Source: Desulfofustis sp.
GTDB taxonomy: Bacteria; Desulfobacterota; Desulfobulbia; Desulfobulbales; Desulfocapsaceae
Length of the DNA: 5,694 nucleotides
NCBI GenBank assembly: GCA_030145365.1
Contig: JAQYVS010000198.1
Location: 1 to 5,694 of the forward strand
Reading direction: 5' to 3'
Position numbers and translations under genes: made by a program. The notes beneath the pieces are model-generated. The model did not search any database, had not been told where the DNA came from, and saw only the letters and a list, made by a program, of their open reading frames with translations. Shown here one piece after another: positions 1 to 5,694 of this stretch; positions within the stretch are counted from its first letter, which is position 1, and the number at the start of each line of letters is the position of its first letter.

Positions 1-291
1 TCACCGGTATTTGTGGCAACACTTGAAAAGTTTCCAGGATCAGCGGACGAGGTTATCAAACTGATAGCTGAAGGCGGTTTCAACCAGGTAAAGGTGATTC
101 CTTTTCTGCTGGTTGCGGGTATGCATTTTCAACGAGATATCGGCGGCGAAGGCGAATTGTCTTGGAAAAACAGGCTGAACAGACTCAACATCCGGCTGGA
201 TCTCTATGAACACGGGCTTGCCATGCTTCCCGGCATCGCAGAGATATTTTGTGACCATATCCAATCTGCGTATGACTCCATGCATGTGTGA
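1..291 (+). CDS. cbiK: Sirohydrochlorin cobaltochelatase, CbiK type (C-terminal 96 residues; 5' end outside window)
   Basis: Frame 1 is open from the first base to a TGA at 289-291 and encodes a 96-residue C-terminal piece; the family is usually about 260-300 residues, so roughly two thirds is missing to the left. The GTG at 13 is internal, because coding similarity continues upstream of it (SPVFVATLEKFPG). Family landmarks: the TLEKFPG segment, then VKVIPFLLVAGMH with His at visible residue 42 (codon 124-126), then RDIGGEGELSWKNRL. In CbiK enzymes the AG-x-H histidine is one of the metal-binding/catalytic histidines, and the D-(x)n-SWK segment follows it closely. Known role of the family: ATP-independent insertion of Co(2+) into sirohydrochlorin in the anaerobic cobalamin pathway; some sulphate-reducer homologues also accept iron. 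It could be cytoplasmic or periplasmic, which only the missing N-terminus would settle. No cobalamin gene follows it on this strand, so it is probably the last gene of its transcript. Confidence 0.75.
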   Translation, partial: SPVFVATLEKFPGSADEVIKLIAEGGFNQVKVIPFLLVAGMHFQRDIGGEGELSWKNRLNRLNIRLDLYEHGLAMLPGIAEIFCDHIQSAYDSMHV

Positions 292-327
292 TGGCTCATC
301 GATTAATCCGACAACCAATGGGGAGAG

Positions 328-351
328 ACCCGGGTTATTTCCGGTAATTTT
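328..351 (+). terminator. Weak possible terminator for cbiK
   Basis: ACCCGG at 328-333 can pair with CCGGT at 341-345 with one bulged C, closing a 7-nt loop, and is followed by AATTTT. The stem is short and the T-tract is interrupted, so this is at best a weak intrinsic terminator 37 bp after the cbiK stop. It is the only candidate near that gene with both a GC-containing stem and a T-rich tail. Confidence 0.25.
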
Positions 352-358
352 CGAATCA

Positions 359-374
359 CTGATATTCTTATCAG
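359..374. repeat. Perfect inverted repeat CTGATA-TTCT-TATCAG
   Basis: CTGATA at 359-364 and TATCAG at 369-374 are exact reverse complements separated by TTCT. The same hexamer recurs as TATCAG at 386-391 and CTGATA at 416-421, so four copies in both orientations lie within 63 bp. No T-tract follows, which argues against an intrinsic terminator. It could be a protein-binding site or an mRNA 3'-end hairpin. Confidence 0.5.
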
Positions 375-404
375 CGGAACAACAATATCAGGATTGGCAT
401 GGGC

Positions 405-435
405 TGATTATCGAACTGATAAAAAGCGATAATTA
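405..435. repeat. Inverted repeat, 9-bp stem with 13-nt loop
   Basis: The arm at 405-413 (TGATTATCG) pairs with 427-435 (CGATAATTA): seven contiguous Watson-Crick pairs, one G-T pair and a terminal T-A pair. The 13-nt loop contains another CTGATA copy at 416-421. The stem is AT-rich and not followed by a T-run, so a terminator role is unlikely. Its function is unknown. Confidence 0.4.
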
Positions 436-547
436 ACGGTAACTATCTCTCAGCGTATCCCTCGTTCTGGTTTTTCTAGTCTGCAGCAATGCTCAGTTTA
501 TTACAGATTCAGCGCTAACAAAATCTCTTATTCTACCCTCTTGGCAT

Positions 548-580
548 GGTATCGGCCTGAGTCAGATAACGCCTTATACC
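548..580. repeat. Interrupted hairpin in the intergenic region
   Basis: GGTAT at 548-552 pairs with ATACC at 576-580, and GGC at 554-556 pairs with GCC at 571-573, with a 1/2-nt internal loop between the two helices. The apical part holds CTGA-G-TCAG at 557-565, a further small dyad. No T-tract follows. This may be an operator, a structured leader from an unseen upstream promoter, or chance. Confidence 0.3.
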
Positions 581-629
581 CTTTGACCGCAAACCATTCA
601 TCAAAGCCTACAGAGTATCGCACAGCCAA

Positions 630-656
630 TTACACACTTTTTTGAATTGTTACACA
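630..656. promoter_or_regulatory. TTACACA direct repeats upstream of the -35 box (candidate regulator sites)
   Basis: TTACACA occurs at 630-636 and again at 650-656. The start-to-start distance is exactly 20 bp, close to two helical turns, so both copies face the same side of the DNA. The second copy also lies inside an imperfect dyad, TTGT-TAC-ACAA at 647-657. The pair ends 8 bp before the -35 hexamer, a position typical of activator sites. The obvious candidate binder is the helix-turn-helix protein encoded immediately downstream. That assignment is inference, and a global regulator is possible. Confidence 0.4.
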
Positions 657-664
657 AAAATTTA

Positions 665-693
665 TTGACCTGTGGTTGGCCACCGCGTATAAT
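665..693 (+). promoter_or_regulatory. Sigma-70 promoter of the regulator-desulfidase operon
   Basis: TTGACC at 665-670 (5 of 6 to the TTGACA consensus) and TATAAT at 688-693 (6 of 6) are separated by the optimal 17 bp. The start site should lie near A700, giving a leader of about 30 nt before the ATG at 730. The spacer contains GTGG-TTGG-CCAC at 672-683, a 4-bp dyad that could be part of an operator. A promoter this close to consensus would be strong unless repressed. Confidence 0.75.
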
Positions 694-720
694 GAACATA
701 TGCACACTGACTATAAAGAC

Positions 721-727
721 AGGTAGG
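721..727 (+). promoter_or_regulatory. Ribosome binding site of the YheO-type regulator
   Basis: AGGTAGG precedes the ATG at 730. The first AGG ends 6 nt before the start and is the better placed element. The match to the Shine-Dalgarno consensus is only moderate, weaker than the AGGAG in front of the desulfidase, which fits lower production of a regulator than of its target enzyme. Confidence 0.45.
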
Positions 728-729
728 CT

Positions 730-1398
730 ATGGAAGAACGAGATAGAATTTTCAAACAACTGAAGCAAATCGGCAACGCCATCGTATCAATGTTCGGGAA
801 AAATTGTGAAACCTGCATCCACGATCTGAATGATCTGCAGCATTCACTGGTCCACATAAACGGCTCAGTGACGGGCAGAGCAATTGGTGCACCAGCAACA
901 GATCTGCTCGTTAAAATTTTAAAAAAAGCGGACGGCAGGCCGGAAGATATGCTTGACTATCGCACCGTTTCAGGAGACGGCAGGGTGCTCAAGTCATCGA
1001 CGACGTTCATCTTTGACAGTCAGGATCATCCACTTTTTGCTTTTTGCATAAATTTCGATACCACTGATTATTTCAACGCCAGCCAAGCACTGACCCCCTT
1101 TTTATTCCACGAAATTAACGGCTCAGGCGATCATTCAGACCCGCTGGAGACCTTCGCCCACTCTTCTGGAGAAACAATTGAAGCCCTGTTTCAACAGGTG
1201 ATTCTGGAGATAGGAAAACTGCCGGCTACCATGAGTACCGATGAAAAAACCGATCTGGTTGAAATTCTTGAGCGCAGCGGGGCCCTGCAGTTCAAGGGGG
1301 CGGTTGAGCAGATAGCGCTGCTGGCGGGCGTATCAAAATACACGATCTATAACTATTTGAAGAAAATACATGCCAAACAGGCAATCAATCATTTGTAA
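730..1398 (+). CDS. YheO/DauR-family transcriptional regulator (PAS-like domain plus C-terminal HTH)
   Basis: The complete 222-residue protein matches the usual family length of about 210-240. The N-terminal YheO-like PAS domain spans roughly residues 8-115. Its landmarks are FGKNCETCIHDL (Cys26, Cys29), HINGSVTGRAIGAP (42-55), GRVLKSST (84-91) and FCINFD with Cys106. The C-terminal part, about 165-214, is the DauR-like helix-turn-helix, with IALLAGVSKYTIYNYLKK as the likely HTH core. There is no signal peptide or membrane segment, so it is a cytoplasmic DNA-binding protein. The family includes the D-arginine-responsive DauR of Pseudomonas, but most members have unknown ligands. The gene lies 15 bp upstream of a cysteine desulfidase and shares its promoter, so it most likely controls that gene and itself; cysteine or a derivative as ligand is inference. 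The ATG at 730 has a moderate Shine-Dalgarno sequence and the start of the domain follows it directly. Confidence 0.85.
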   Translation: MEERDRIFKQLKQIGNAIVSMFGKNCETCIHDLNDLQHSLVHINGSVTGRAIGAPATDLLVKILKKADGRPEDMLDYRTVSGDGRVLKSSTTFIFDSQDHPLFAFCINFDTTDYFNASQALTPFLFHEINGSGDHSDPLETFAHSSGETIEALFQQVILEIGKLPATMSTDEKTDLVEILERSGALQFKGAVEQIALLAGVSKYTIYNYLKKIHAKQAINHL

Positions 1399-1400
1399 AC

Positions 1401-1405
1401 AGGAG
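1401..1405 (+). promoter_or_regulatory. Ribosome binding site of the cysteine desulfidase
   Basis: AGGAG lies 8 nt before the ATG at 1414, inside the 15-bp gap after the regulator's stop codon. It is a strong match at good spacing and supports both this start and independent translation initiation on a shared mRNA. Confidence 0.8.
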
Positions 1406-1413
1406 TTAGATTC

Positions 1414-2730
1414 ATGTCATTTACCGTAAAAGATATACTGCAGATGGAAGTAGCCCCAGCGCTGGGTTGCACCGAACCCGTGGCCATCGCGTTGGGAGCC
1501 GCTGCGGCAGCCTCTCTGCTGCCCGGTAAAACCATAGATCGTATTGCAATGTGGGCTGATCCCAATATCTACAAGAATGGTATGGCGGTAGTAATTCCTG
1601 GAACCGGAGGGATGACGGGGCTCGATGTTGCCGCTGCGGTGGGCGCTTTTGGTGGTGACCCTTCACTGGGCCTCGAGGTACTCAACACGGTGGATCAGCA
1701 AACGGTCGAAAAAACCAAAACCCTGCTTGAGAAGAAAGGAATTGATGTTCATCTCATTGAAGAATCGGGCCTGCATATCAAAACAATCATCACCAGCGGC
1801 AATGACCGGGCATTTTCGGAGATAAAAGAATTACACACCAATATCGTTTCCCTGACACTCAACGATGTACCCGTCACGGATTCGCCCTTATTATCCAAAG
1901 TAGCGAGTAAATCGGGCAAATCGGCCATGGCGATACTTGAAGAATGGCTGATGGGACTCACCCTTGATGACATCTTTGAGCTTATCGATGAGATAGATGA
2001 GGACGATCTGGCTTTCTTGAAAAAAGGAGTGGAATACAACGTCAAACTCGCCGAGCACGGTCTGAAATACGGCAGTGGTCTCGGCATCGGCAAAGCCATA
2101 GAACGACAGCTTAGACAGAAACTGATGGTCAAAGATATGGCGACCTCTGCCAGAATCATGACTTCAGCCGCAGCTGATGCCAGAATGAGCGGAGTTAACC
2201 TACCGGCCATGAGTTCAGCAGGAAGCGGAAATCACGGCCTGACTGCGATTCTGCCAATCTGGGCAATCAAAGATTTTGTCGATCATGACGAAGAAACGGT
2301 ATTGCGGGCCATCGGCTTGAGCCATATTATCACCGCCTATGTAAAAGCCCATACCGGCCGACTGTCTGCCGTCTGCGGCTGTTCCGTAGCCGCCGGAGCC
2401 GGCGCTACCGCCGGGATCACCTACCTGGTCGGCGGAGATGTTAAACATATGGCCGGAGCCATAAAAAACATCATGGAAGATCTGGCCGGAGTAATCTGCG
2501 ACGGCGCCAAGGCCGGCTGCGCCCTGAAACTGAACACTGCTGCCGGTGCAGCTGTTCAGGCAGCGCTGTTTTCCCTGCAGGGCATCAACGTCCAGGACAC
2601 CGACGGAATCATCGGTGAATCAACAGAACAGACGGTCAGGAATCTCGGTACCCTGAGTCATCAGGGCATGGTCGAAACAGACCGCACCATCCTGAAGATC
2701 ATGCGGGACAAAGTAAAAAGCAAACAATAA
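1414..2730 (+). CDS. cyuA: L-cysteine desulfidase, [4Fe-4S] enzyme (CyuA/CdsB, SDH_alpha/UPF0597 family)
   Basis: At 438 residues the protein has the full family length. Landmarks in order: APALGCTEP with Cys19 (the equivalent cysteine in the archaeal enzyme is proposed as catalytic base), GTGGMTGLDVAAAVGAFGG, SAGSGNHG at 268-275, VCGCSVAAG with Cys321 and Cys323, and ICDGAKAGC with Cys362 and Cys369. One cysteine of the Cys321/323 pair together with Cys362 and Cys369 matches the three-cysteine pattern that holds the Fe-S cluster in the characterised family member, so all key residues appear present. Known reaction: L-cysteine to pyruvate, ammonia and hydrogen sulfide, in the cytoplasm and without PLP; Escherichia coli CyuA is an anaerobic cysteine-degrading member. 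Older annotations call this family the serine dehydratase alpha subunit. It lies directly behind a YheO-type regulator and converges on purL. No cysteine transporter gene is adjacent in the window. Confidence 0.87.
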   Translation: MSFTVKDILQMEVAPALGCTEPVAIALGAAAAASLLPGKTIDRIAMWADPNIYKNGMAVVIPGTGGMTGLDVAAAVGAFGGDPSLGLEVLNTVDQQTVEKTKTLLEKKGIDVHLIEESGLHIKTIITSGNDRAFSEIKELHTNIVSLTLNDVPVTDSPLLSKVASKSGKSAMAILEEWLMGLTLDDIFELIDEIDEDDLAFLKKGVEYNVKLAEHGLKYGSGLGIGKAIERQLRQKLMVKDMATSARIMTSAAADARMSGVNLPAMSSAGSGNHGLTAILPIWAIKDFVDHDEETVLRAIGLSHIITAYVKAHTGRLSAVCGCSVAAGAGATAGITYLVGGDVKHMAGAIKNIMEDLAGVICDGAKAGCALKLNTAAGAAVQAALFSLQGINVQDTDGIIGESTEQTVRNLGTLSHQGMVETDRTILKIMRDKVKSKQ

Positions 2731-2801
2731 CCGGGATACCTATAACATCTATTTCATACACCAGTCATAGCTGTTGCAGAACATCTTCAGCCACGGACTG
2801 G
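2731..2801. other. 18-bp convergent gap and adjacent two-part inverted repeat in the purL 3' end
   Basis: The stop codons of the desulfidase (TAA ending 2730) and purL (TAG starting 2749 on the opposite strand) are separated by 18 bp with no hairpin. The nearest stem lies inside the purL coding end: CCAGTC at 2761-2766 pairs with GACTGG at 2796-2801, and GCTG at 2770-2773 pairs with CAGC at 2788-2791, leaving a 14-nt loop. It is followed on the + strand by CCTTT. It could end the desulfidase transcript, but the T-tract is too short for a confident intrinsic terminator. Confidence 0.25.
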
Positions 2802-5694
2802 CCTTTAGATCCTTCATCTCCTCCGGCAGCCAGTGGGCCTGCCAGGGTAGAAAAACCCGTTCCGGATGAGGCATCATTGCCAGATGCCTGCCGTCTGGGG
2901 AACAGAGTGCTGCCAGACCGAACGGAGACCCATTGGGATTGAAAGGGTATGCTTCCGTCTGGTTACCATCATCGTCGACATAGCCCACCGGCGCCAGGGA
3001 TTTCTCAAGGACCTGCTTTCTGATCTGCTCATCGGGAAAATGAAGACGCCCCTCTCCATGGTCGACATGGATACCAAACACCAGGTCTTCCATGTCTTTT
3101 AACATGATCGCCGGGCTTTTAGAAATTTTCACCGTGGTCCAGCGGGATTCAAATCTTCCGGAAGTGTTTCGGACAAAGCGCGGTTGAAGCTCCGGTTCTA
3201 GACCCGCCCAAGGCACCCAGCCGATCAGTCCAAACAACTGACAGCCGTTGCAGACTCCCAGCGAAAAAGTATCCGGGCGGGTATAGAAGGCTTCGAACTC
3301 TTCTTTCAACCGCTCGTTGAAACGGATGGTAGCTGCCCAGCCCTTGGCAGATTCCGGCACATCGGCGTATGAGAACCCGCCAACAGCAGCAAGACCCCGG
3401 AAATCATCGAGACTGGCCCGACCTTCCAACAGATCGGTCATACTTATATCCCAAACTTCAAAACCGGCGGTGAAAAAGGCGGAACTCATCTCCCGGTCAG
3501 AATTCGAACCTTCATCACGTAAGATGGCAACTTTTGGTTTTTGCTCTGCGCTCTGTACTGACTTATCTGGTAGCTCTGGGGAAAAACTGAGACGGTAAGA
3601 CGGTCCGGACCGGTCATAGATATTCTCTTTTTCCTGATCCGCACAGCTTGGGTTTGCCTGCAGCCGCTCCAGCTGATAGCTTGTTTCCTCCCAGCGCTGT
3701 CTCAGCACCACCATCGAATCGTCCAGCACTATTTGTCCATTGAAGGTGATTTGCACCTGTTTTTCAACGGTACTGACGCCAAGTTTTCTGACCGAAATTC
3801 CGGCATCAGCACACAAGGCTGAGATCTTTTCTACCTGGCCTTCCGGACACTCTACGACATAGCCGAGTTCTTCTGAAAACAAGGTCTTAAAAACTGACGA
3901 TTCACTTTCCATATCGATGGCAAATCCGCAATTTCCGGCAAAGGCCATCTCTAGTAAGGTGGTAATAAGACCGCCATCGGAGCGATCGTGTCCTGCGCTG
4001 ATCATATCTTCAGCAATTAATCGTTGAATCAGGAGAAATCCCTGTTTAACCAATTGCGGATCCTCCATGTCAGCAGATATCTCACCGGTCTGATTATACA
4101 CCTGGGCCAGCGCCGATCCTCCCAGCCGCTCATTGCCAGTGGAAAAATCGATGAACAACAATGTTGATCCCGGATGTTTCAAATCGGGTGTTACTTTCTT
4201 CCTGATATCCGGCACTGCTGCATAGAGCGAAATCACCAGTTGGCGAGGAGATTTAACCGTTTCCCCATCCACCATGGTGGCCATGGACAAACTATCCTTC
4301 CCACCGTCTACACCTATGCCGATGGCAATCATTGCCTCGCGCATCCCTTCCACCGCTTCCCGAATCGCTACTCCCTCTCCCGGAAGCTTCGGTGCCCACA
4401 TCCAGTTAGCCGAACATTTGATCTGCTCAAGGTCTTCCACAACCACGGAAGCCAGGTTGGTCATCGCCTCGCCAACCGCCATGCGGGCTCCAGCGGCAGG
4501 ATCAACCAGCATTTTGATAGACTGCTCACCAATGGCCGTTCCGATGCCGGTAAAACCAAAATGGCTTTGGGCGACAACAGCAGAATCGGCAACGGTAAGC
4601 TGCAGCGGACCACAACATTGCTGTTGGGCGATCAATCCAGTAACAGCCCGGTCTACCTTGTTGGTTAAAAAACGTTTAGAACCGACAGAAACCAAGCGAA
4701 GAACCCGCTTGAGAGCATCCCGCACACTTATGTCCCTGGGAAGCAGAACCGGCTTTGTTGCACCGTTGCTGTAACTATCGGTAAACGTTTTTTGGGGAAT
4801 ACCTCCCAGCAGCGCGTCCAGCTCGATATCAACCGGTGTGGAACCGTCGCTGGCATCGTGCACCACAAAACGCAGATCACCGGTTACCTCACCTAACACC
4901 TCACAATTTACTTTCTCTCGGCGACAGATCGCTTTAAACTGCTCTATGTTATCGGGATATATCAATAATCCGGTACGTTCCTGATATTCTGCCACATAAA
5001 TCTCGAGCACAGACATGGTCGGATCACCGACTTTGATATTTCTGATTTCAATTCTACCGCCCGACTCTTCCACCAGCTCTTTCAAGACATTGGCCGGACC
5101 GCCTGCCCCCTGGTCGTGGATAACGTCAATGATACTTTTTCCACCCATCTCGTTACAGGCCCGGATAACCCGGTTCATTTTCTGCTCCATCTCGGCATCA
5201 CCGCGCTGCACGGCATCAAAATCGAGTTCGGATACATTTTCCCCCTGCAACATACTTGAAGCTGCACCGCCGCCGAAACCGACCCGGTAGGCAGGGCCGC
5301 CGATCTGCACGATCAGCATTCCCTTCTCCTGCTTTTTCTTTTCGGTGAGCAGTGCATCAATTTGTCCTACGCCACCGGTAAACATTATCGGCTTCAAAAA
5401 CCCCCATCGCTCACCGTTCTGTAGACGCATGTCAAAGGATCGGGTGAATCCCTGGATAAGCGGTTCGCCGAATTTATTGCCGTAGTCCGAGGCTCCATTG
5501 GAGGCCTCGATCTCAATCTCCAGCGGGGTGGCCAGATTATCCGGTTGTTTACAATCCTGTTCCCATTCCAGACGATACCCGGGTATTTTGAGACTACCTA
5601 CGCAATACCCTGCTGTTCCAGCCACCACATAAGCGCCTCGACCAGTCCCCTGAACGTCACGAATCCTGCCGCCTGTTCCGGTTTCGGCACCTGG
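2749..5694 (-). CDS. purL: Phosphoribosylformylglycinamidine synthase, large single-chain type (C-terminal 981 residues; start outside window)
   Basis: The frame is open from the right edge to a TAG at 2749-2751. The GTG at 5628 is internal, because family sequence continues upstream of it (GAETGTGGRIRDVQGTGRGA). Large PurL proteins have about 1,270-1,350 residues, so roughly 300 N-terminal residues are missing. The enzyme makes FGAM from FGAR, glutamine and ATP, the fourth step of purine synthesis. Landmarks by visible residue: ASNGASDYGNKFGEP, GFGGGAASSM (139-148), IHDQGAGG (His193), VDGGKDSLSMA (Asp463) and AGHDRSDGG (His569). A linker then leads to the class I glutaminase domain from KPKVAILRDEGSN (near 3541). 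The glutaminase triad is intact: Cys815 in GVCNGCQL (codon 3250-3252), His943 and Glu945 in MMPHPER (codons 2866-2868 and 2860-2862). The fused synthetase and amidase distinguish it from the split PurL/PurQ/PurS system. The glutaminase part resembles plant and animal sequences more than the gammaproteobacterial ones as I remember them. Confidence 0.96.
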   Translation of the reverse strand, partial: PGAETGTGGRIRDVQGTGRGAYVVAGTAGYCVGSLKIPGYRLEWEQDCKQPDNLATPLEIEIEASNGASDYGNKFGEPLIQGFTRSFDMRLQNGERWGFLKPIMFTGGVGQIDALLTEKKKQEKGMLIVQIGGPAYRVGFGGGAASSMLQGENVSELDFDAVQRGDAEMEQKMNRVIRACNEMGGKSIIDVIHDQGAGGPANVLKELVEESGGRIEIRNIKVGDPTMSVLEIYVAEYQERTGLLIYPDNIEQFKAICRREKVNCEVLGEVTGDLRFVVHDASDGSTPVDIELDALLGGIPQKTFTDSYSNGATKPVLLPRDISVRDALKRVLRLVSVGSKRFLTNKVDRAVTGLIAQQQCCGPLQLTVADSAVVAQSHFGFTGIGTAIGEQSIKMLVDPAAGARMAVGEAMTNLASVVVEDLEQIKCSANWMWAPKLPGEGVAIREAVEGMREAMIAIGIGVDGGKDSLSMATMVDGETVKSPRQLVISLYAAVPDIRKKVTPDLKHPGSTLLFIDFSTGNERLGGSALAQVYNQTGEISADMEDPQLVKQGFLLIQRLIAEDMISAGHDRSDGGLITTLLEMAFAGNCGFAIDMESESSVFKTLFSEELGYVVECPEGQVEKISALCADAGISVRKLGVSTVEKQVQITFNGQIVLDDSMVVLRQRWEETSYQLERLQANPSCADQEKENIYDRSGPSYRLSFSPELPDKSVQSAEQKPKVAILRDEGSNSDREMSSAFFTAGFEVWDISMTDLLEGRASLDDFRGLAAVGGFSYADVPESAKGWAATIRFNERLKEEFEAFYTRPDTFSLGVCNGCQLFGLIGWVPWAGLEPELQPRFVRNTSGRFESRWTTVKISKSPAIMLKDMEDLVFGIHVDHGEGRLHFPDEQIRKQVLEKSLAPVGYVDDDGNQTEAYPFNPNGSPFGLAALCSPDGRHLAMMPHPERVFLPWQAHWLPEEMKDLKASPWLKMFCNSYDWCMK

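Larger units (their letters stand above)
292..729. other. 438-bp AT-rich intergenic region between cbiK and the regulator operon
   Basis: I see no convincing gene here. The reading frames that enter it from the left are out-of-frame continuations of the cbiK region, and none has a ribosome binding site or recognisable protein. The stretch can be divided. Bases 292-350 are the cbiK trailer with a weak hairpin. Bases 359-435 hold several small inverted repeats built on TATCAG/CTGATA. Bases 436-547 show nothing I can name, apart from a T-run at 470-475 that lacks a good preceding stem. Bases 548-580 form an interrupted hairpin. Bases 581-629 are featureless. Bases 630-729 hold the promoter, its upstream repeats and the leader of the next operon. 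No tRNA cloverleaf or known riboswitch signature was recognised by eye. Confidence 0.7.

Noticed and set aside
13..15. GTG as the start codon of a small 92-residue protein
   Set aside because: The frame is open to the left edge and the product is the C-terminal half of a chelatase domain, so it is a gene cut by the window boundary.
40..318. 92-codon - strand frame antisense to cbiK
   Set aside because: It covers nearly the same bases as a well supported coding frame on the other strand and shows no family features of its own.
206..436. 76-codon + strand frame overlapping the end of cbiK and running into the intergenic region
   Set aside because: Its first part is an out-of-frame shadow of the cbiK coding sequence; there is no ribosome binding site and the translated product has no recognisable domain.
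435..475. Intrinsic terminator ending in the T-run near 470
   Set aside because: Only 3-4 bp stems can be drawn before the T-run, which is too weak to support a call.
583..612. Second TTGACC hexamer at 583-588 as an additional promoter
   Set aside because: No acceptable -10 element lies 16-18 bp downstream.
292..729. Cobalamin or other riboswitch in the intergenic region
   Set aside because: No recognisable B12-box or other conserved aptamer core was seen, and the downstream genes are not cobalamin genes.
1749..2210. 153-codon - strand frame inside the desulfidase gene
   Set aside because: It is fully antisense to a conserved enzyme; the serine/leucine-rich product is what the complement of that codon usage yields.
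4174..4774. Two overlapping + strand frames of about 165 codons antisense to purL
   Set aside because: Both lie within the conserved synthetase domain of purL, are in two different frames and lack convincing start signals, so they are shadows.
5626..5628. GTG as the start codon of purL
   Set aside because: The same frame continues upstream to the window edge with typical PurL sequence (GAETGTGGRIRD), and a start here would remove the essential N-terminal domains.

Overview
The window looks like a chromosomal stretch from an anaerobic, Gram-negative-type bacterium. A sulphate- or sulphur-metabolising Desulfobacterota (old Deltaproteobacteria) lineage is my best guess. That guess rests on a CbiK-type anaerobic cobalt chelatase, an oxygen-sensitive Fe-S cysteine desulfidase and a large single-chain PurL of the eukaryote-like kind. 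It is inferred from gene types remembered by eye, not from a database search. I see no insertion sequence, phage gene, CRISPR array, rRNA or tRNA.

Layout. Bases 1-291 (+) hold the last 96 codons of a CbiK-like sirohydrochlorin cobaltochelatase whose start lies outside the window. Bases 292-729 are a 438-bp AT-rich non-coding stretch. Its proximal half carries small inverted repeats built from a recurring TATCAG/CTGATA hexamer. Its middle carries an interrupted hairpin at 548-580. Its distal end carries a near-perfect sigma-70 promoter (TTGACC, 17 bp, TATAAT), preceded by two TTACACA direct repeats exactly 20 bp apart. This promoter drives a two-gene operon. The first gene (730-1398) encodes a YheO/DauR-type regulator with a PAS-like sensor domain and a C-terminal helix-turn-helix. 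After 15 bp comes an L-cysteine desulfidase of the CyuA/CdsB family (1414-2730). Bases 2749-5694 (-) hold the C-terminal 981 codons of purL, which converges on the desulfidase with only 18 bp between the stop codons. The purL start lies beyond the right edge.

How the parts work together. The regulator-desulfidase pair reads as a self-contained cysteine-responsive catabolic unit: the regulator probably senses cysteine or a related metabolite and controls its own operon, and the desulfidase converts cysteine to pyruvate, ammonia and sulfide. The flanking genes (tetrapyrrole metal insertion and purine biosynthesis) are housekeeping functions with no evident link to it. The genes themselves are of known families. 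The less ordinary material is the regulatory architecture at 630-730, the unexplained structured intergenic DNA, and the eukaryote-like character of PurL.
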